The position numbers and the translations under genes were made by a program. From an uncultured Rhizobiaceae group bacterium (GTDB lineage: Bacteria; Pseudomonadota; Alphaproteobacteria; Rhizobiales; Rhizobiaceae): a stretch of 64,000 nucleotides of DNA. The notes below the pieces were generated by a model. The model had not been told where the DNA came from. It saw only the letters and a program-made list of their open reading frames with translations, and did no database searches. The number at the start of each line of letters is the position of its first letter. The stretch's first letter is position 1. Shown piece by piece: positions 34,192 through 42,276 of the stretch. The stretch lies in NCBI GenBank assembly GCA_947501445.1, contig CANMVS010000003.1, positions 186,001 to 250,000 of the forward strand, written 5' to 3'.

Positions 34192-35491
34192 AATCGGTCT
34201 GATCGCACTGCTTGTCATGGTCGTGCTTGTCTATATTGGCATGTATGTACCGCTGGCATTGATGCTGGTTTCCTATTTGGCGGTCTGGGCCATGAAAGGT
34301 TCACCATTGCTGGCTGGCAAGTTGCTGGCTTTGGCAGCGTCGGAAACAATTTCGAGTTATTTCTTTGGTGTTGTGCCGCTCTTCGTTCTCATGGGTTACG
34401 TGGTGTCGGTAACCGGTATGGGGCGGGACGCATTTGACGTTGCCAATCAGATGTTCCGGCGCTTTCATGGCGGACTGGGTATTGGCACCGTGGGCGCAAA
34501 CGCCATTTTTGCAGCGATCACCGGCATTTCAATCGCGTCCGCCGCGGTTTTTACCCGCATTGCAGTGCCGGAGATGGTCCGTCATGGCTATACGAAGCGG
34601 TTTTCCGTTGGTGTTGTTGCCGGGTCTTCAGTGTTGGGCATGCTGATACCGCCAAGCCTGTTGCTGATCCTCTATGGGCTTTTGACGGAACAATCAGTCG
34701 GGGATCTTTTTATTGCCGGCATTATTCCCGGACTGCTGCTCGCGCTGGTTTTTGGCATCGGTGTTTATGCAATGGCCCGTCTGTGGCCAAAATTCATTGG
34801 CGAAAACCTCACCGATGCCAGCGAACCCCTGTTGAGCACCACTGAAATGATGCAAAAAGGCTTGCCGATTGCAGCCCTGATATTTCTTGTTCTGGGTGGA
34901 ATCTATGCGGGCTGGTTCACGCCGATCGAAGCAGGTGCCGTTGGCTGTCTGGGCGCAATTCTCATCGGCCTTGCCCGCCGATCCTTGAGTTGGAAGGATT
35001 TTTGGAGTGTCCTGACCGACACCGGGCTTGTAACTGCCTCCGTGTGTTTCTTGATCATTGCGGCACAAATGTACTCGCGCATGCTGGCCCTTTCGGGTGC
35101 ACCCGGTGAGTTTGGCCTGTTTGTTGCAAATGCCGATATTGGTTTTTGGGGTGTTGTTCTGGCCTATGTGTTGCTGGTCATCGTGATGGGGACAATCCTT
35201 GATTCATCGTCCATCATGCTGATTTTGGTGCCACTCATGCTGCCGGTGGTCCAACCGATGAATATCGATCTCGTCTGGTTCGGTATTGTGACGGTACTGG
35301 CTGTTGAAATCGGATTGTTAACGCCGCCTTTTGGTATCTCCGTCTTTGTGATCAAGTCGGCGTTGAATGACGATACAATAAGTCTTGGTGACATTTTTAT
35401 CGGGGCTGCGCCCTTCGCGCTGATGATGCTCTTTGTGTTAATTCTGGTGCTGATGTTCCCGATATTGGCAACGTTGCCACTCGGCTATTGA
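34178..35491 (+). CDS. TRAP transporter large permease (DctM type)
   Basis: A 437-residue multi-helix membrane protein, the sodium-coupled transport subunit of a TRAP system. Family motifs include VVPLFVLMGYVVSVTGMGRD, a SGxS-type loop represented by ITGISIASAAVFTRI, and IPPSLLLILYGLLTEQSVGD. The C-terminal half has DSSSIMLILVPLMLPVVQP and EIGLLTPPFGISVFVIK. The ATG at 34178 is preceded by CAGGAG. It is followed after 11 bases by the cyclase-family gene, tying transport to metabolism. Confidence 0.92.
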   Translation: MTPFEIGLIALLVMVVLVYIGMYVPLALMLVSYLAVWAMKGSPLLAGKLLALAASETISSYFFGVVPLFVLMGYVVSVTGMGRDAFDVANQMFRRFHGGLGIGTVGANAIFAAITGISIASAAVFTRIAVPEMVRHGYTKRFSVGVVAGSSVLGMLIPPSLLLILYGLLTEQSVGDLFIAGIIPGLLLALVFGIGVYAMARLWPKFIGENLTDASEPLLSTTEMMQKGLPIAALIFLVLGGIYAGWFTPIEAGAVGCLGAILIGLARRSLSWKDFWSVLTDTGLVTASVCFLIIAAQMYSRMLALSGAPGEFGLFVANADIGFWGVVLAYVLLVIVMGTILDSSSIMLILVPLMLPVVQPMNIDLVWFGIVTVLAVEIGLLTPPFGISVFVIKSALNDDTISLGDIFIGAAPFALMMLFVLILVLMFPILATLPLGY

Positions 35492-35502
35492 GGGAGATAT
35501 AA

Positions 35503-36285
35503 ATGCCTCGCAGAATCGTAGATTTGTCTGTTCCGCTGGAGACAGACATTGCCTCGGATCCCCCGGTTATGCTGCCGGAAATAGATTACCTGGATCATCA
35601 GGCGACGGCAGAACAGGTCGCTGCATTTTTTCCCGGCCTGAAAAAACAGGATTTACCCGGTGGGGAAGGGTGGGCCATCGAGCGGCTTCGTATTGCAACA
35701 CACAATGGCACACATCTTGACGCACCCTATCATTTTCACTCGACAATGAATAATGGCGAGCGGGCCATAACCATTGATGAGGTGCCGCTTGATTGGTGCT
35801 TTCAGCGCGCGGTCAAACTGGATTTCCGGCATTTTAAAGATGGTTATGTCGTCAGCGCCAGCGATGTTGAGGCAGAACTTGCGCGCATTAAGCATGAGCT
35901 TCAGCCGCTGGACATTGTGGTGATCAACACATCCGCAGGTGCACGCTACGGATACTCCGATTATCTGGCCAGGGGCTGTGGCATGGGCCGCGAAGCAACG
36001 CTCTATCTGCTGGAACGTGGTGTCAGGGTAACCGGCACGGACGCCTGGAGTTGGGATGCGCCCTTTGTCTATACGGCGCAGGAATATCAGAAAAACCACG
36101 ATGCCAGTATCATCTGGGAAGGGCATCGGGCCGGTATGGAAATAGGCTATTGCCATATCGAAAAACTGGCCAATCTCGAAACGCTGCCCGCCAGCGGATA
36201 CGAAATTGCCTGTTTCCCCTACAAAATCAAAGGCGCATCAGCCGGATTTACCAGAGCTGTCGCAATCTTTCAGGACGAGGAATAA
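35503..36285 (+). CDS. Cyclase-family hydrolase (kynurenine-formamidase-like)
   Basis: A 260-residue protein of the cyclase family (PF04199 type), which includes bacterial kynurenine formamidase and isatin hydrolase. The metal-binding signature HNGTHLDAPYHF is intact, and the later GTDAWSWDAP and WEGHRAGMEIGYCHIEKL contribute the remaining conserved residues. Members hydrolyse amides or cyclic amides, or act on lactones. It starts 11 bases after the TRAP permease and ends 4 bases before the BKACE gene, so it is part of that catabolic operon. No other tryptophan-pathway gene is present, so a kynurenine role is not supported. Confidence 0.85.
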   Translation: MPRRIVDLSVPLETDIASDPPVMLPEIDYLDHQATAEQVAAFFPGLKKQDLPGGEGWAIERLRIATHNGTHLDAPYHFHSTMNNGERAITIDEVPLDWCFQRAVKLDFRHFKDGYVVSASDVEAELARIKHELQPLDIVVINTSAGARYGYSDYLARGCGMGREATLYLLERGVRVTGTDAWSWDAPFVYTAQEYQKNHDASIIWEGHRAGMEIGYCHIEKLANLETLPASGYEIACFPYKIKGASAGFTRAVAIFQDEE

Positions 36286-36289
36286 TCCT

Positions 36290-37228
36290 ATGGCTAAAAA
36301 AATGAAAAAGGTGATTATCACCTGTGCAGTCACGGGGGGTGTGCATACGCCGACAATGTCCGATGCCTTGCCGATCACGCCGGATCAGATTGCCCAGCAG
36401 TCCATTGATGCTGCGGAAGCCGGTGCTTCAATCATTCACCTGCATGCGCGCAACCCGCAGGATGGTCGCCCAACCCCCGATCCCGACATATTCATGCAGT
36501 TCCTGCCACGTATCAAACAGGCGACGAATGCGGTGATAAATATCACCACCGGTGGTGGTTTGGGAATGACCGTCGAGGAACGGTTGGCTGCACCTTTGCG
36601 GGCGGAACCTGAAATGTGTTCATTGAATATGGGCTCGATGAATTTTTCTCTGCACCCCCTGGCAGCAAAATATCCGAGCTGGAAACATCCCTGGGAAAAA
36701 CAGTTCCTGGAAGGAAGTGAAGACTTTATATTCCGCAATACCTTTCGTGATATTCGCCAGATCCTGCAGCACCTGGGGGAGGGATGTGGCACCCGTTTTG
36801 AACACGAATGTTATGATATTGGTCACCTGTATAATCTGGCGCATTTTGTTGACGCCGGCCTGATCAAACCGCCATTTCTGGTGCAGTCCATATTCGGTAT
36901 TCTGGGTGGCATTGGCGCGGATATGGAAAACGTCCTGTTCATGAAGCAGACCGCTGATCGCCTGTTTGGTGATGATTATGTCTGGTCGGTTCTGGCAGCC
37001 GGGCGGTTTCAGATGCCCTTTGTGACCCAGGCTGCAATGTTGGGCGGCAATGTGCGGGTCGGCCTTGAGGACTCGCTCAATATAGGGCGCGGTGAACTGG
37101 CCACGTCCAATGCGCAACAGGTTGCCAAAATCCGAACGATACTGGAGGAACTCGGCATGGAAATCGCTTCGCCGGATGATGCCCGTTCAATTCTTCAACT
37201 CAAGGGTGGCGACCGGGTCAAATTTTAG
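36290..37228 (+). CDS. BKACE-family beta-keto acid cleavage enzyme (DUF849)
   Basis: A 312-residue TIM-barrel enzyme of the 3-keto-5-aminohexanoate cleavage (Kce/BKACE) family. These zinc enzymes condense a beta-keto acid with acetyl-CoA to give acetoacetate and a new CoA ester. Recognisable segments are IITCAVTGGVHTPTMSDALP, the zinc-site ASIIHLHARNPQDGRP, and FEHECYDIGHLYNL. The final third has GNVRVGLEDSLNIGRGELA, the usual terminal motif. The ATG at 36290 follows GAGGAATAAT. The gene directly follows the cyclase-family gene. Kce itself acts in lysine fermentation, but many BKACE paralogues act on other keto acids, so the substrate is open. Confidence 0.9.
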   Translation: MAKKMKKVIITCAVTGGVHTPTMSDALPITPDQIAQQSIDAAEAGASIIHLHARNPQDGRPTPDPDIFMQFLPRIKQATNAVINITTGGGLGMTVEERLAAPLRAEPEMCSLNMGSMNFSLHPLAAKYPSWKHPWEKQFLEGSEDFIFRNTFRDIRQILQHLGEGCGTRFEHECYDIGHLYNLAHFVDAGLIKPPFLVQSIFGILGGIGADMENVLFMKQTADRLFGDDYVWSVLAAGRFQMPFVTQAAMLGGNVRVGLEDSLNIGRGELATSNAQQVAKIRTILEELGMEIASPDDARSILQLKGGDRVKF

Positions 37229-37249
37229 CAAACAGCGGGAGGAAATTCG

Positions 37250-37738
37250 ATGACAGCAATGCCGAGCGAAGCCGTCGTACAATTTGATTGTCAGGGCAAG
37301 GCCGTTGGAAAGATGCGCAATGACCTGGAAGTGCAGATGGTAAAGCCATTTGAAGAACGTTTTCAGATGGCAACGGATGAAGGCCCGTTTCATGGCGGAG
37401 ATGCCACCGCGCCACCACCACTGGCGCTTTTCGTTGGTGCCCTGACCGGATGCATCATGACGCAGATCAGAGCCTTTGCAAAACGGTTGGGTGTTACCAT
37501 CAACGACCTTGATGTTGACACGCGGGTGCAATGGGACTGGAAAGTGGTGGGGCGGGTCTATGAGACAGCGCCCAAAAGCTTCGAGATCGACGTCATGATT
37601 GACAGTCCTGATCCTGAAGAAAAGGTTCTGGAGCTGATTGAAACGGCAAAGAAGGGATGTTTTCTGGAGCAGACACTGGGTGTTAAAAATACCGTTCGCC
37701 ATCGGTTGAAGACCGATACCGGATGGCGGGACGCCTAG
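37250..37738 (+). CDS. OsmC-family protein
   Basis: A 162-residue OsmC/Ohr-fold protein. The two redox-active cysteines of the family are placed in FVGALTGCIMTQIRAFAKRL and ETAKKGCFLEQTLGV. GRVYETAPKSFEIDVMID forms the central strands. It lies 21 bases after the BKACE gene and is the last gene of the TRAP operon. OsmC proteins reduce organic peroxides, but in catabolic operons some act as thiol-acyl handling proteins; which applies here cannot be told. It converges with the RES-domain gene. Confidence 0.85.
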   Translation: MTAMPSEAVVQFDCQGKAVGKMRNDLEVQMVKPFEERFQMATDEGPFHGGDATAPPPLALFVGALTGCIMTQIRAFAKRLGVTINDLDVDTRVQWDWKVVGRVYETAPKSFEIDVMIDSPDPEEKVLELIETAKKGCFLEQTLGVKNTVRHRLKTDTGWRDA

Positions 37739-37788
37739 AACTCCTGAAGCAATACAGGTACTTCGTCAGTCGCGCCCGGCACCATGTA

Positions 37789-38289
37789 TCATCCATTGAC
37801 TGGCTGTATGTCGATGGGCTGGGGGTTGCCTAATTGTTGTACATGGGGAGCGCCAGGCTCATTCCAGCGCATCAGTGTTATGTGCCACAATCCAGGTTTG
37901 CGCCGCGAAGGATCAATCAGGCCAACATGTCCCGATTGACGCACAATATCGGCGGCCTGCCATGATGCCGGTGCTTCGCCCCTGGCAAATGATGGTAGCC
38001 AGCTTTGACGCGCTAATGCATATAGCGAAGCAGTATCGTTGTGACGAAGATCAAACAGCCAGCAGGGTTCGATCCTGTAGCGTATCAACACGCGCGCGGG
38101 ATCCAGCGGCTTGACATATTGCCCCATGGCAACACGCGCGCTGGCCTCGTCCGGGCTCAGGTAGAGTGCATCCTGACCTTTTTTGTTGAATCGCGCTGCC
38201 GGTCTGTTTGGATCACCGCGCAACAAAAAGACATCCGCCTTGTCAGCAAAGGCAATTTTTACAAATATGCCCTCAACCCTGGTCAACAC
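37789..38289 (-). CDS. RES-domain protein, possibly N-terminally shortened
   Basis: About 166 residues related to the RES domain, the NAD-degrading toxin fold. Seen are the early Arg region RPAARFNKKGQDALYLSPDE and the late LIDPSRRKPGLWHITLMRWN. The acidic residue expected shortly after the tyrosine segment is not obvious (SPDEASARVAMG follows it), so activity is uncertain. The only in-frame ATG is inside repeat copy E (38305-38407), which suggests the original 5' end may have been lost; I used the GTG at 38289. No Xre/MbcA-type antitoxin gene is adjacent. It could be an active orphan, a domesticated gene or a pseudogene. Confidence 0.55.
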   Translation of the reverse strand: MLTRVEGIFVKIAFADKADVFLLRGDPNRPAARFNKKGQDALYLSPDEASARVAMGQYVKPLDPARVLIRYRIEPCWLFDLRHNDTASLYALARQSWLPSFARGEAPASWQAADIVRQSGHVGLIDPSRRKPGLWHITLMRWNEPGAPHVQQLGNPQPIDIQPVNG

Positions 38290-38304
38290 GGCTAATTCCC
38301 ATTT

Positions 38305-38407
38305 AGAGCAATTCAGGTTTTGACGGAATCGGCAAAATCTGAATGCATCAACAAAATCAACGGCCGACACCGTTGTCCCGTTTCTGACAAAACGTGAAAC
38401 GGTCTAG
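38305..38407 (+). repeat. Dispersed palindromic intergenic repeat, copy E
   Basis: A full copy, running from AGAGCAATTCAGGTTTTGAC to GAAACGGTCTAG. It lies between the end of the CobW-like gene and the beginning of the RES-domain gene, on whose reading frame it encroaches. It is near-identical to copies A and C by eye and probably close to the family consensus. Confidence 0.88.
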
Positions 38408-38466
38408 GACTGTTGTGATCTCAGTTGGAAACCTGACCGCGGACAGTTCATTTTGCAACCCTCAAA

Positions 38467-39396
38467 TCAGCGAACGGCATTGGTGATCGTCTGATCCAGC
38501 AGTGCATCGTTCATCTGATCGCGCATGCCGATGGCAACGATCCTTGAAACACAGTTTGTTTCTTGTGGTGCGGGAACAATGGAAACACGATTGCCGACCT
38601 TGTGTATGGCGATGGGGCCTGTGTGATCTTCAGGATGAATGACTCCCTTTACCCTCAATATACCCTCTGGCAGACTCTCGAGCTGTCTGGAAAGGTCGTT
38701 GACATCAAACCTCACTGACCGCTCGAATGACCAGTGTGCGTAGAGGTGGCTGTGTCTGGCGTCCAGTGGCTGTTCCATGATTTCATCGGTTGATGCGTAT
38801 CCACCAAGTACGATTTCGGTTGGAATGGCACCATCGGGGCAATTCAATATTGGTGACAGAGGGTTGAGATCACGCAGCAGTTGCCTGAAAGCTGCCCGTT
38901 GTTTGTCGGGTACAAGGTCGCACTTGCTCGTCAGCAGTATGTCAGCGGATTTTATCTGATCAACCAGCGTTGGTGCAATTTGTTCCATGCGAAGACAATC
39001 TTCCAGCATGGTGCAGTCGACAAGTGTAACGATACCGTCCAGATGCAGGTCTGGTTCGGCACGGGCGATATTGGCAATACTGCGCGGTTGGGCAATGCCG
39101 CTGGCTTCAATAATGAGATGGTCGGGTTGGGGAACGCGATCAAAAATCTGAGCAAATGTGGCAAACAAATCCCCGCCAAGCGAACAACACACGCAACCAT
39201 TGGACAGATTGATCACATCACCTTCGTCTGTTTCTATCAGATCGGCATCTATCGGCAATTCCCCAAAATCATTGACCAGGACCATCAGTTTTTGGCCATC
39301 CGCATGGCGCAATATATGGTTGACCAAAGTCGTTTTTCCGGCACCCAGATAACCCGATATGATTGTTGTCGAAAGCGGCTGTCGGGAGGCGATCAT
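38467..39396 (-). CDS. COG0523 (CobW/G3E) GTPase, putative metallochaperone
   Basis: A 309-residue G3E-family P-loop GTPase. Walker A is GYLGAGKTT at residues 15-23. The metal-binding CxCC motif is GCVCC at 67-71. The Walker-B-like and specificity motifs are VNDFGELPID and SKCDLV. A C-terminal CobW domain follows (FDVNDLSRQLESLPEGILRVKG). Members deliver zinc, cobalt or iron-type metals to client enzymes. Its ATG overlaps the stop of a metal-dependent amidohydrolase gene by four bases (ATGA), which makes that hydrolase the natural client. No zinc-responsive (Zur) box was recognised, so the metal is unassigned. Confidence 0.88.
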   Translation of the reverse strand: MIASRQPLSTTIISGYLGAGKTTLVNHILRHADGQKLMVLVNDFGELPIDADLIETDEGDVINLSNGCVCCSLGGDLFATFAQIFDRVPQPDHLIIEASGIAQPRSIANIARAEPDLHLDGIVTLVDCTMLEDCLRMEQIAPTLVDQIKSADILLTSKCDLVPDKQRAAFRQLLRDLNPLSPILNCPDGAIPTEIVLGGYASTDEIMEQPLDARHSHLYAHWSFERSVRFDVNDLSRQLESLPEGILRVKGVIHPEDHTGPIAIHKVGNRVSIVPAPQETNCVSRIVAIGMRDQMNDALLDQTITNAVR

Positions 39397-41036
39397 GCGG
39401 GTATTGCCTGCGCGGGATGCACTGACCCGCCAATAACAGTGCCCCAGACATCAATGTCTTTGATTTTCTGCGGTGACACATCCAGCGGGCTGTCTTCAAC
39501 GATGGCGAAGTCAGCCTGCTTGCCCGGCTCGATCGAACCGATCTCGTGATCCAGATGCAGCGTATAAGCCGGACCAAGCGTTATTGCATGCAGGGCTTCA
39601 TAGGGTGAAATGCGTTCATCCGCTCCCAAAATCTCGCCACCTGCGGTTTGCCGCATCACAGCAGCCCAGGCGGTCGTCAAGGGCCGGAGGGGTGTGATGG
39701 GGGCGTCTGAGTGAATTGCGATTGGAATGCCAAAATCAAGTGCTGAGCGACAACCATTCATGCGTTCAGCGCGCTCCTGGCCGATGGTAATTGTCCTGTG
39801 TTGATCACCAAAATAGTAAATATGATTGGAAAAGAGATTGGCGCAGATATTCAGATCTGCCATTTTCCTGAATTGAGTATGATCTGCCAGCTGACAATGT
39901 TGCAGCACGGTTCTGTGGTTAACTGCTGAGTTTTTGGTCAGTGATTCATCGATGGCGTCTATGGCCACCTGGATGGCCTCATCTCCGTTGACATGAATAT
40001 GGGTGTAAACACCATTTTGCAGCAGAATGTCGACAAGCAGTGCCAATTGATCTGGCGCAATGTTCCAAAGCCCATTGGAAGCACCGTTGAGGTAGCCTGG
40101 CGCACGCATTCTGGCGGTAAAACCCTGTATGGACCCATCTGTAATAATTTTCACAGCGCCAAGACGCAGCCTGTCTGTGCTCAGTAGCTGGAGGGCCCGT
40201 GCCTTGCCCACTGTTTCCTCAGGTGGTTGAAGCAGTGCATTCAGCACGCATACCAATCTGATCGGAAAATCCGCTTCACCGGTTGTTGCGGTGAGCGTGG
40301 CCACATTTTCCGGGTTATAGTTGCCGGCCAGATCTGTCGCGGTTGTCACACCCACGGAATTGCAAACGCGACCGAAAGCCTGAATGCCCTGTGTATTTGA
40401 TGCCAGGCTTGCCATATCGATATTCAGGCGGCGCATGATCGGAAACATCACGGCCATTTCGTGCAGCTCACCATTGGGATGGCCGTCTTCACCCAAAACG
40501 ATGCCCTCGATATCTGAATCAGCAGTGTAGTTGACCAGATTTAAAGTCCTGGAATTTACCGTCATCAAATGAAAGTTGGAATGGATAACCGCGACACATC
40601 GCTCGGTGGAAACAAGATCAAAGACCTTACGGTCAGCCCTTGGCCCTTCCAGATATATCGGATCAAAACCCCAGGCTATCAGTGGTTCACCGTCAGCGAG
40701 GTTCTCCAGTGCCTGTTTCATTCTGGAGACGACAGCCTCAGTGGATCGAAGGCCGCTCCACACACGCCCATCCGGGTCTGTCCGCTCATAATAACCTATA
40801 TAGACAAAGGTCCAGATACTGCCTGCAAACAAATGGCTGTGCCCCTCCACAAATCCCGGGAGAATTACTTTTTCGGCAAAACGGGTGTCTATCTGTGCTA
40901 CCCCCAGATGCTCAACATCTTTCGCATCACCCACTGCCACGATCCGGCCCCCACGCACGGCCACATGCGTGGCCTCAGGGCGCTGCGGATTCATTGTGAC
41001 AATTTTTCGGGCTTTGTAGATTCGCAAGTCTGGCAT
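39393..41036 (-). CDS. Metal-dependent amidohydrolase, YtcJ-like
   Basis: A 547-residue cytoplasmic amidohydrolase of the YtcJ group. The metal-binding VLPGFVEGHSHLFAG near residue 60, THIHVNGDEAIQVAIDAID, RTVLQHCQL and the late IAIHSDAPITPL supply the expected ligands. The C-terminal small domain closes with EIGSIEPGKQADFAIVEDSP. There is no signal peptide. It overlaps the G3E GTPase gene and is divergent, across 125 bases, from a LysR regulator and a peptide-type importer, so it may act on an imported acylated amine or peptide-like compound. Substrate unknown. Confidence 0.88.
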   Translation of the reverse strand: MPDLRIYKARKIVTMNPQRPEATHVAVRGGRIVAVGDAKDVEHLGVAQIDTRFAEKVILPGFVEGHSHLFAGSIWTFVYIGYYERTDPDGRVWSGLRSTEAVVSRMKQALENLADGEPLIAWGFDPIYLEGPRADRKVFDLVSTERCVAVIHSNFHLMTVNSRTLNLVNYTADSDIEGIVLGEDGHPNGELHEMAVMFPIMRRLNIDMASLASNTQGIQAFGRVCNSVGVTTATDLAGNYNPENVATLTATTGEADFPIRLVCVLNALLQPPEETVGKARALQLLSTDRLRLGAVKIITDGSIQGFTARMRAPGYLNGASNGLWNIAPDQLALLVDILLQNGVYTHIHVNGDEAIQVAIDAIDESLTKNSAVNHRTVLQHCQLADHTQFRKMADLNICANLFSNHIYYFGDQHRTITIGQERAERMNGCRSALDFGIPIAIHSDAPITPLRPLTTAWAAVMRQTAGGEILGADERISPYEALHAITLGPAYTLHLDHEIGSIEPGKQADFAIVEDSPLDVSPQKIKDIDVWGTVIGGSVHPAQAIPA

Positions 41037-41161
41037 GGTTTTTCACTGCAATATTAAAGTGTTGCGTCTATTTTTTATCAACCGGTTAACATATTAGGCA
41101 TTGTTGATTTATCGGGAAAATGTATTGTCTTGCTCAACATCCTCAAAAAAATGGAGGAACT

Positions 41162-42088
41162 GTGCACTACACATTGAAACAGTTGAAGTACCTGGATGCC
41201 GCTGCCCGCCATCGCTCCATCACCGGCGCCGCGGATGAATTTAATATTTCACCCTCTTCGATTGCCGCAGCGATCAATGCAATGGAGCACGAGATTTCCG
41301 GCACGGTATTTGTGCGGCACCCATCCAAAGGCGTGACGCCAACGCGATACGGACAGGGATTCTTGCGCCATGTTCACGATATTCTTGAACAACACAGCCA
41401 GTTTGAAAAATCTCTGGGTGGTGTTTCGGACCGGTTGGAAGGGCACATTCGTCTGGGCTGTTTTGCTCCTCTTGCGCCAATCATGCTGCCTGTCGTACTC
41501 AAATCAATATCCATTCGTTATCCGACAGTTTCGATTGACATTGCTGAAGGTGATACGGCAGAAATCTCCAGCATGATCACCAATGGTGAACTTGATCTGG
41601 CGATGGGCTATGATCAGGGGTTTGCGACCAATGCCAGATTCTCTCCTTTGTTTGATGCGCCGCCACATGTGGCGCTGAACAGTGAACATGCATTGGCGGG
41701 TCGAGCCATGGTCGCGCTGGAGGAACTTCAGGACGACCCTTTGGTTCTGTTGAATCTTGAAGTGACGCGCGACTATATTCTCGGCCTGTTCAAGGCGCGT
41801 GGTCTCGATCCGACAATCGTCCACAGGTCCCGCTCATCAGATATGGTGCGAGCGCTTGTCGCTTCGGGATTGGGTTATGCGATCTTCAACGTCAGGCCAC
41901 TCAAAAAGCAAACCTATGTGGTCGGTGACATTGTTCGCATCCCACTGAAGTCCAGGCATGAAACACCGACATTCGGTTTTTTGTACCGTGACGAGAAAAA
42001 ATTAACGCGGGTGGAGACGGCATTGATCGAGACCTGTCAGCAACTGAATCTGGATGGCCGCTTCAAACCGCTTCTTGTTGCGACATAG
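41162..42088 (+). CDS. LysR-family transcriptional regulator
   Basis: A 308-residue LysR regulator. The HTH region is LKQLKYLDAAARHRSITGAA then ISPSSIAAAINAMEHEI, followed by an effector domain with RLGCFAPLAPIMLPVVLKS. The GTG at 41162 is chosen because GGAGG precedes it by about 6 bases and gives a normal family N-terminus; the ATG at 41120 would add 14 extra residues. It is divergent from the amidohydrolase-CobW pair and upstream of the dipeptide-type importer, so it probably controls one or both. The 188-base gap to the importer has no recognised terminator. Confidence 0.87.
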   Translation: MHYTLKQLKYLDAAARHRSITGAADEFNISPSSIAAAINAMEHEISGTVFVRHPSKGVTPTRYGQGFLRHVHDILEQHSQFEKSLGGVSDRLEGHIRLGCFAPLAPIMLPVVLKSISIRYPTVSIDIAEGDTAEISSMITNGELDLAMGYDQGFATNARFSPLFDAPPHVALNSEHALAGRAMVALEELQDDPLVLLNLEVTRDYILGLFKARGLDPTIVHRSRSSDMVRALVASGLGYAIFNVRPLKKQTYVVGDIVRIPLKSRHETPTFGFLYRDEKKLTRVETALIETCQQLNLDGRFKPLLVAT

Positions 42089-42276
42089 GAGCCAGGTTTC
42101 AACGGGGAAGGTTTTCACGGTTCTGGTGAATCATTGTTTGGTTTTTTTGAGGGTTTGGTGGTGAAAAATGCTTTTTCCAAATCAATCAATCATCAATAAC
42201 GTACCAAAGTTGATTGTCGGTAATAAAAATGGCGCACAATAGGCCGGGCAATCCAGTATTAAAGGGAGGTTTGCAG

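Noticed and set aside
33352-34218. 288-residue minus-strand ORF over the TRAP dctP/dctQ genes
   Set aside because: It overlaps two well-supported genes on the other strand and has no family features.
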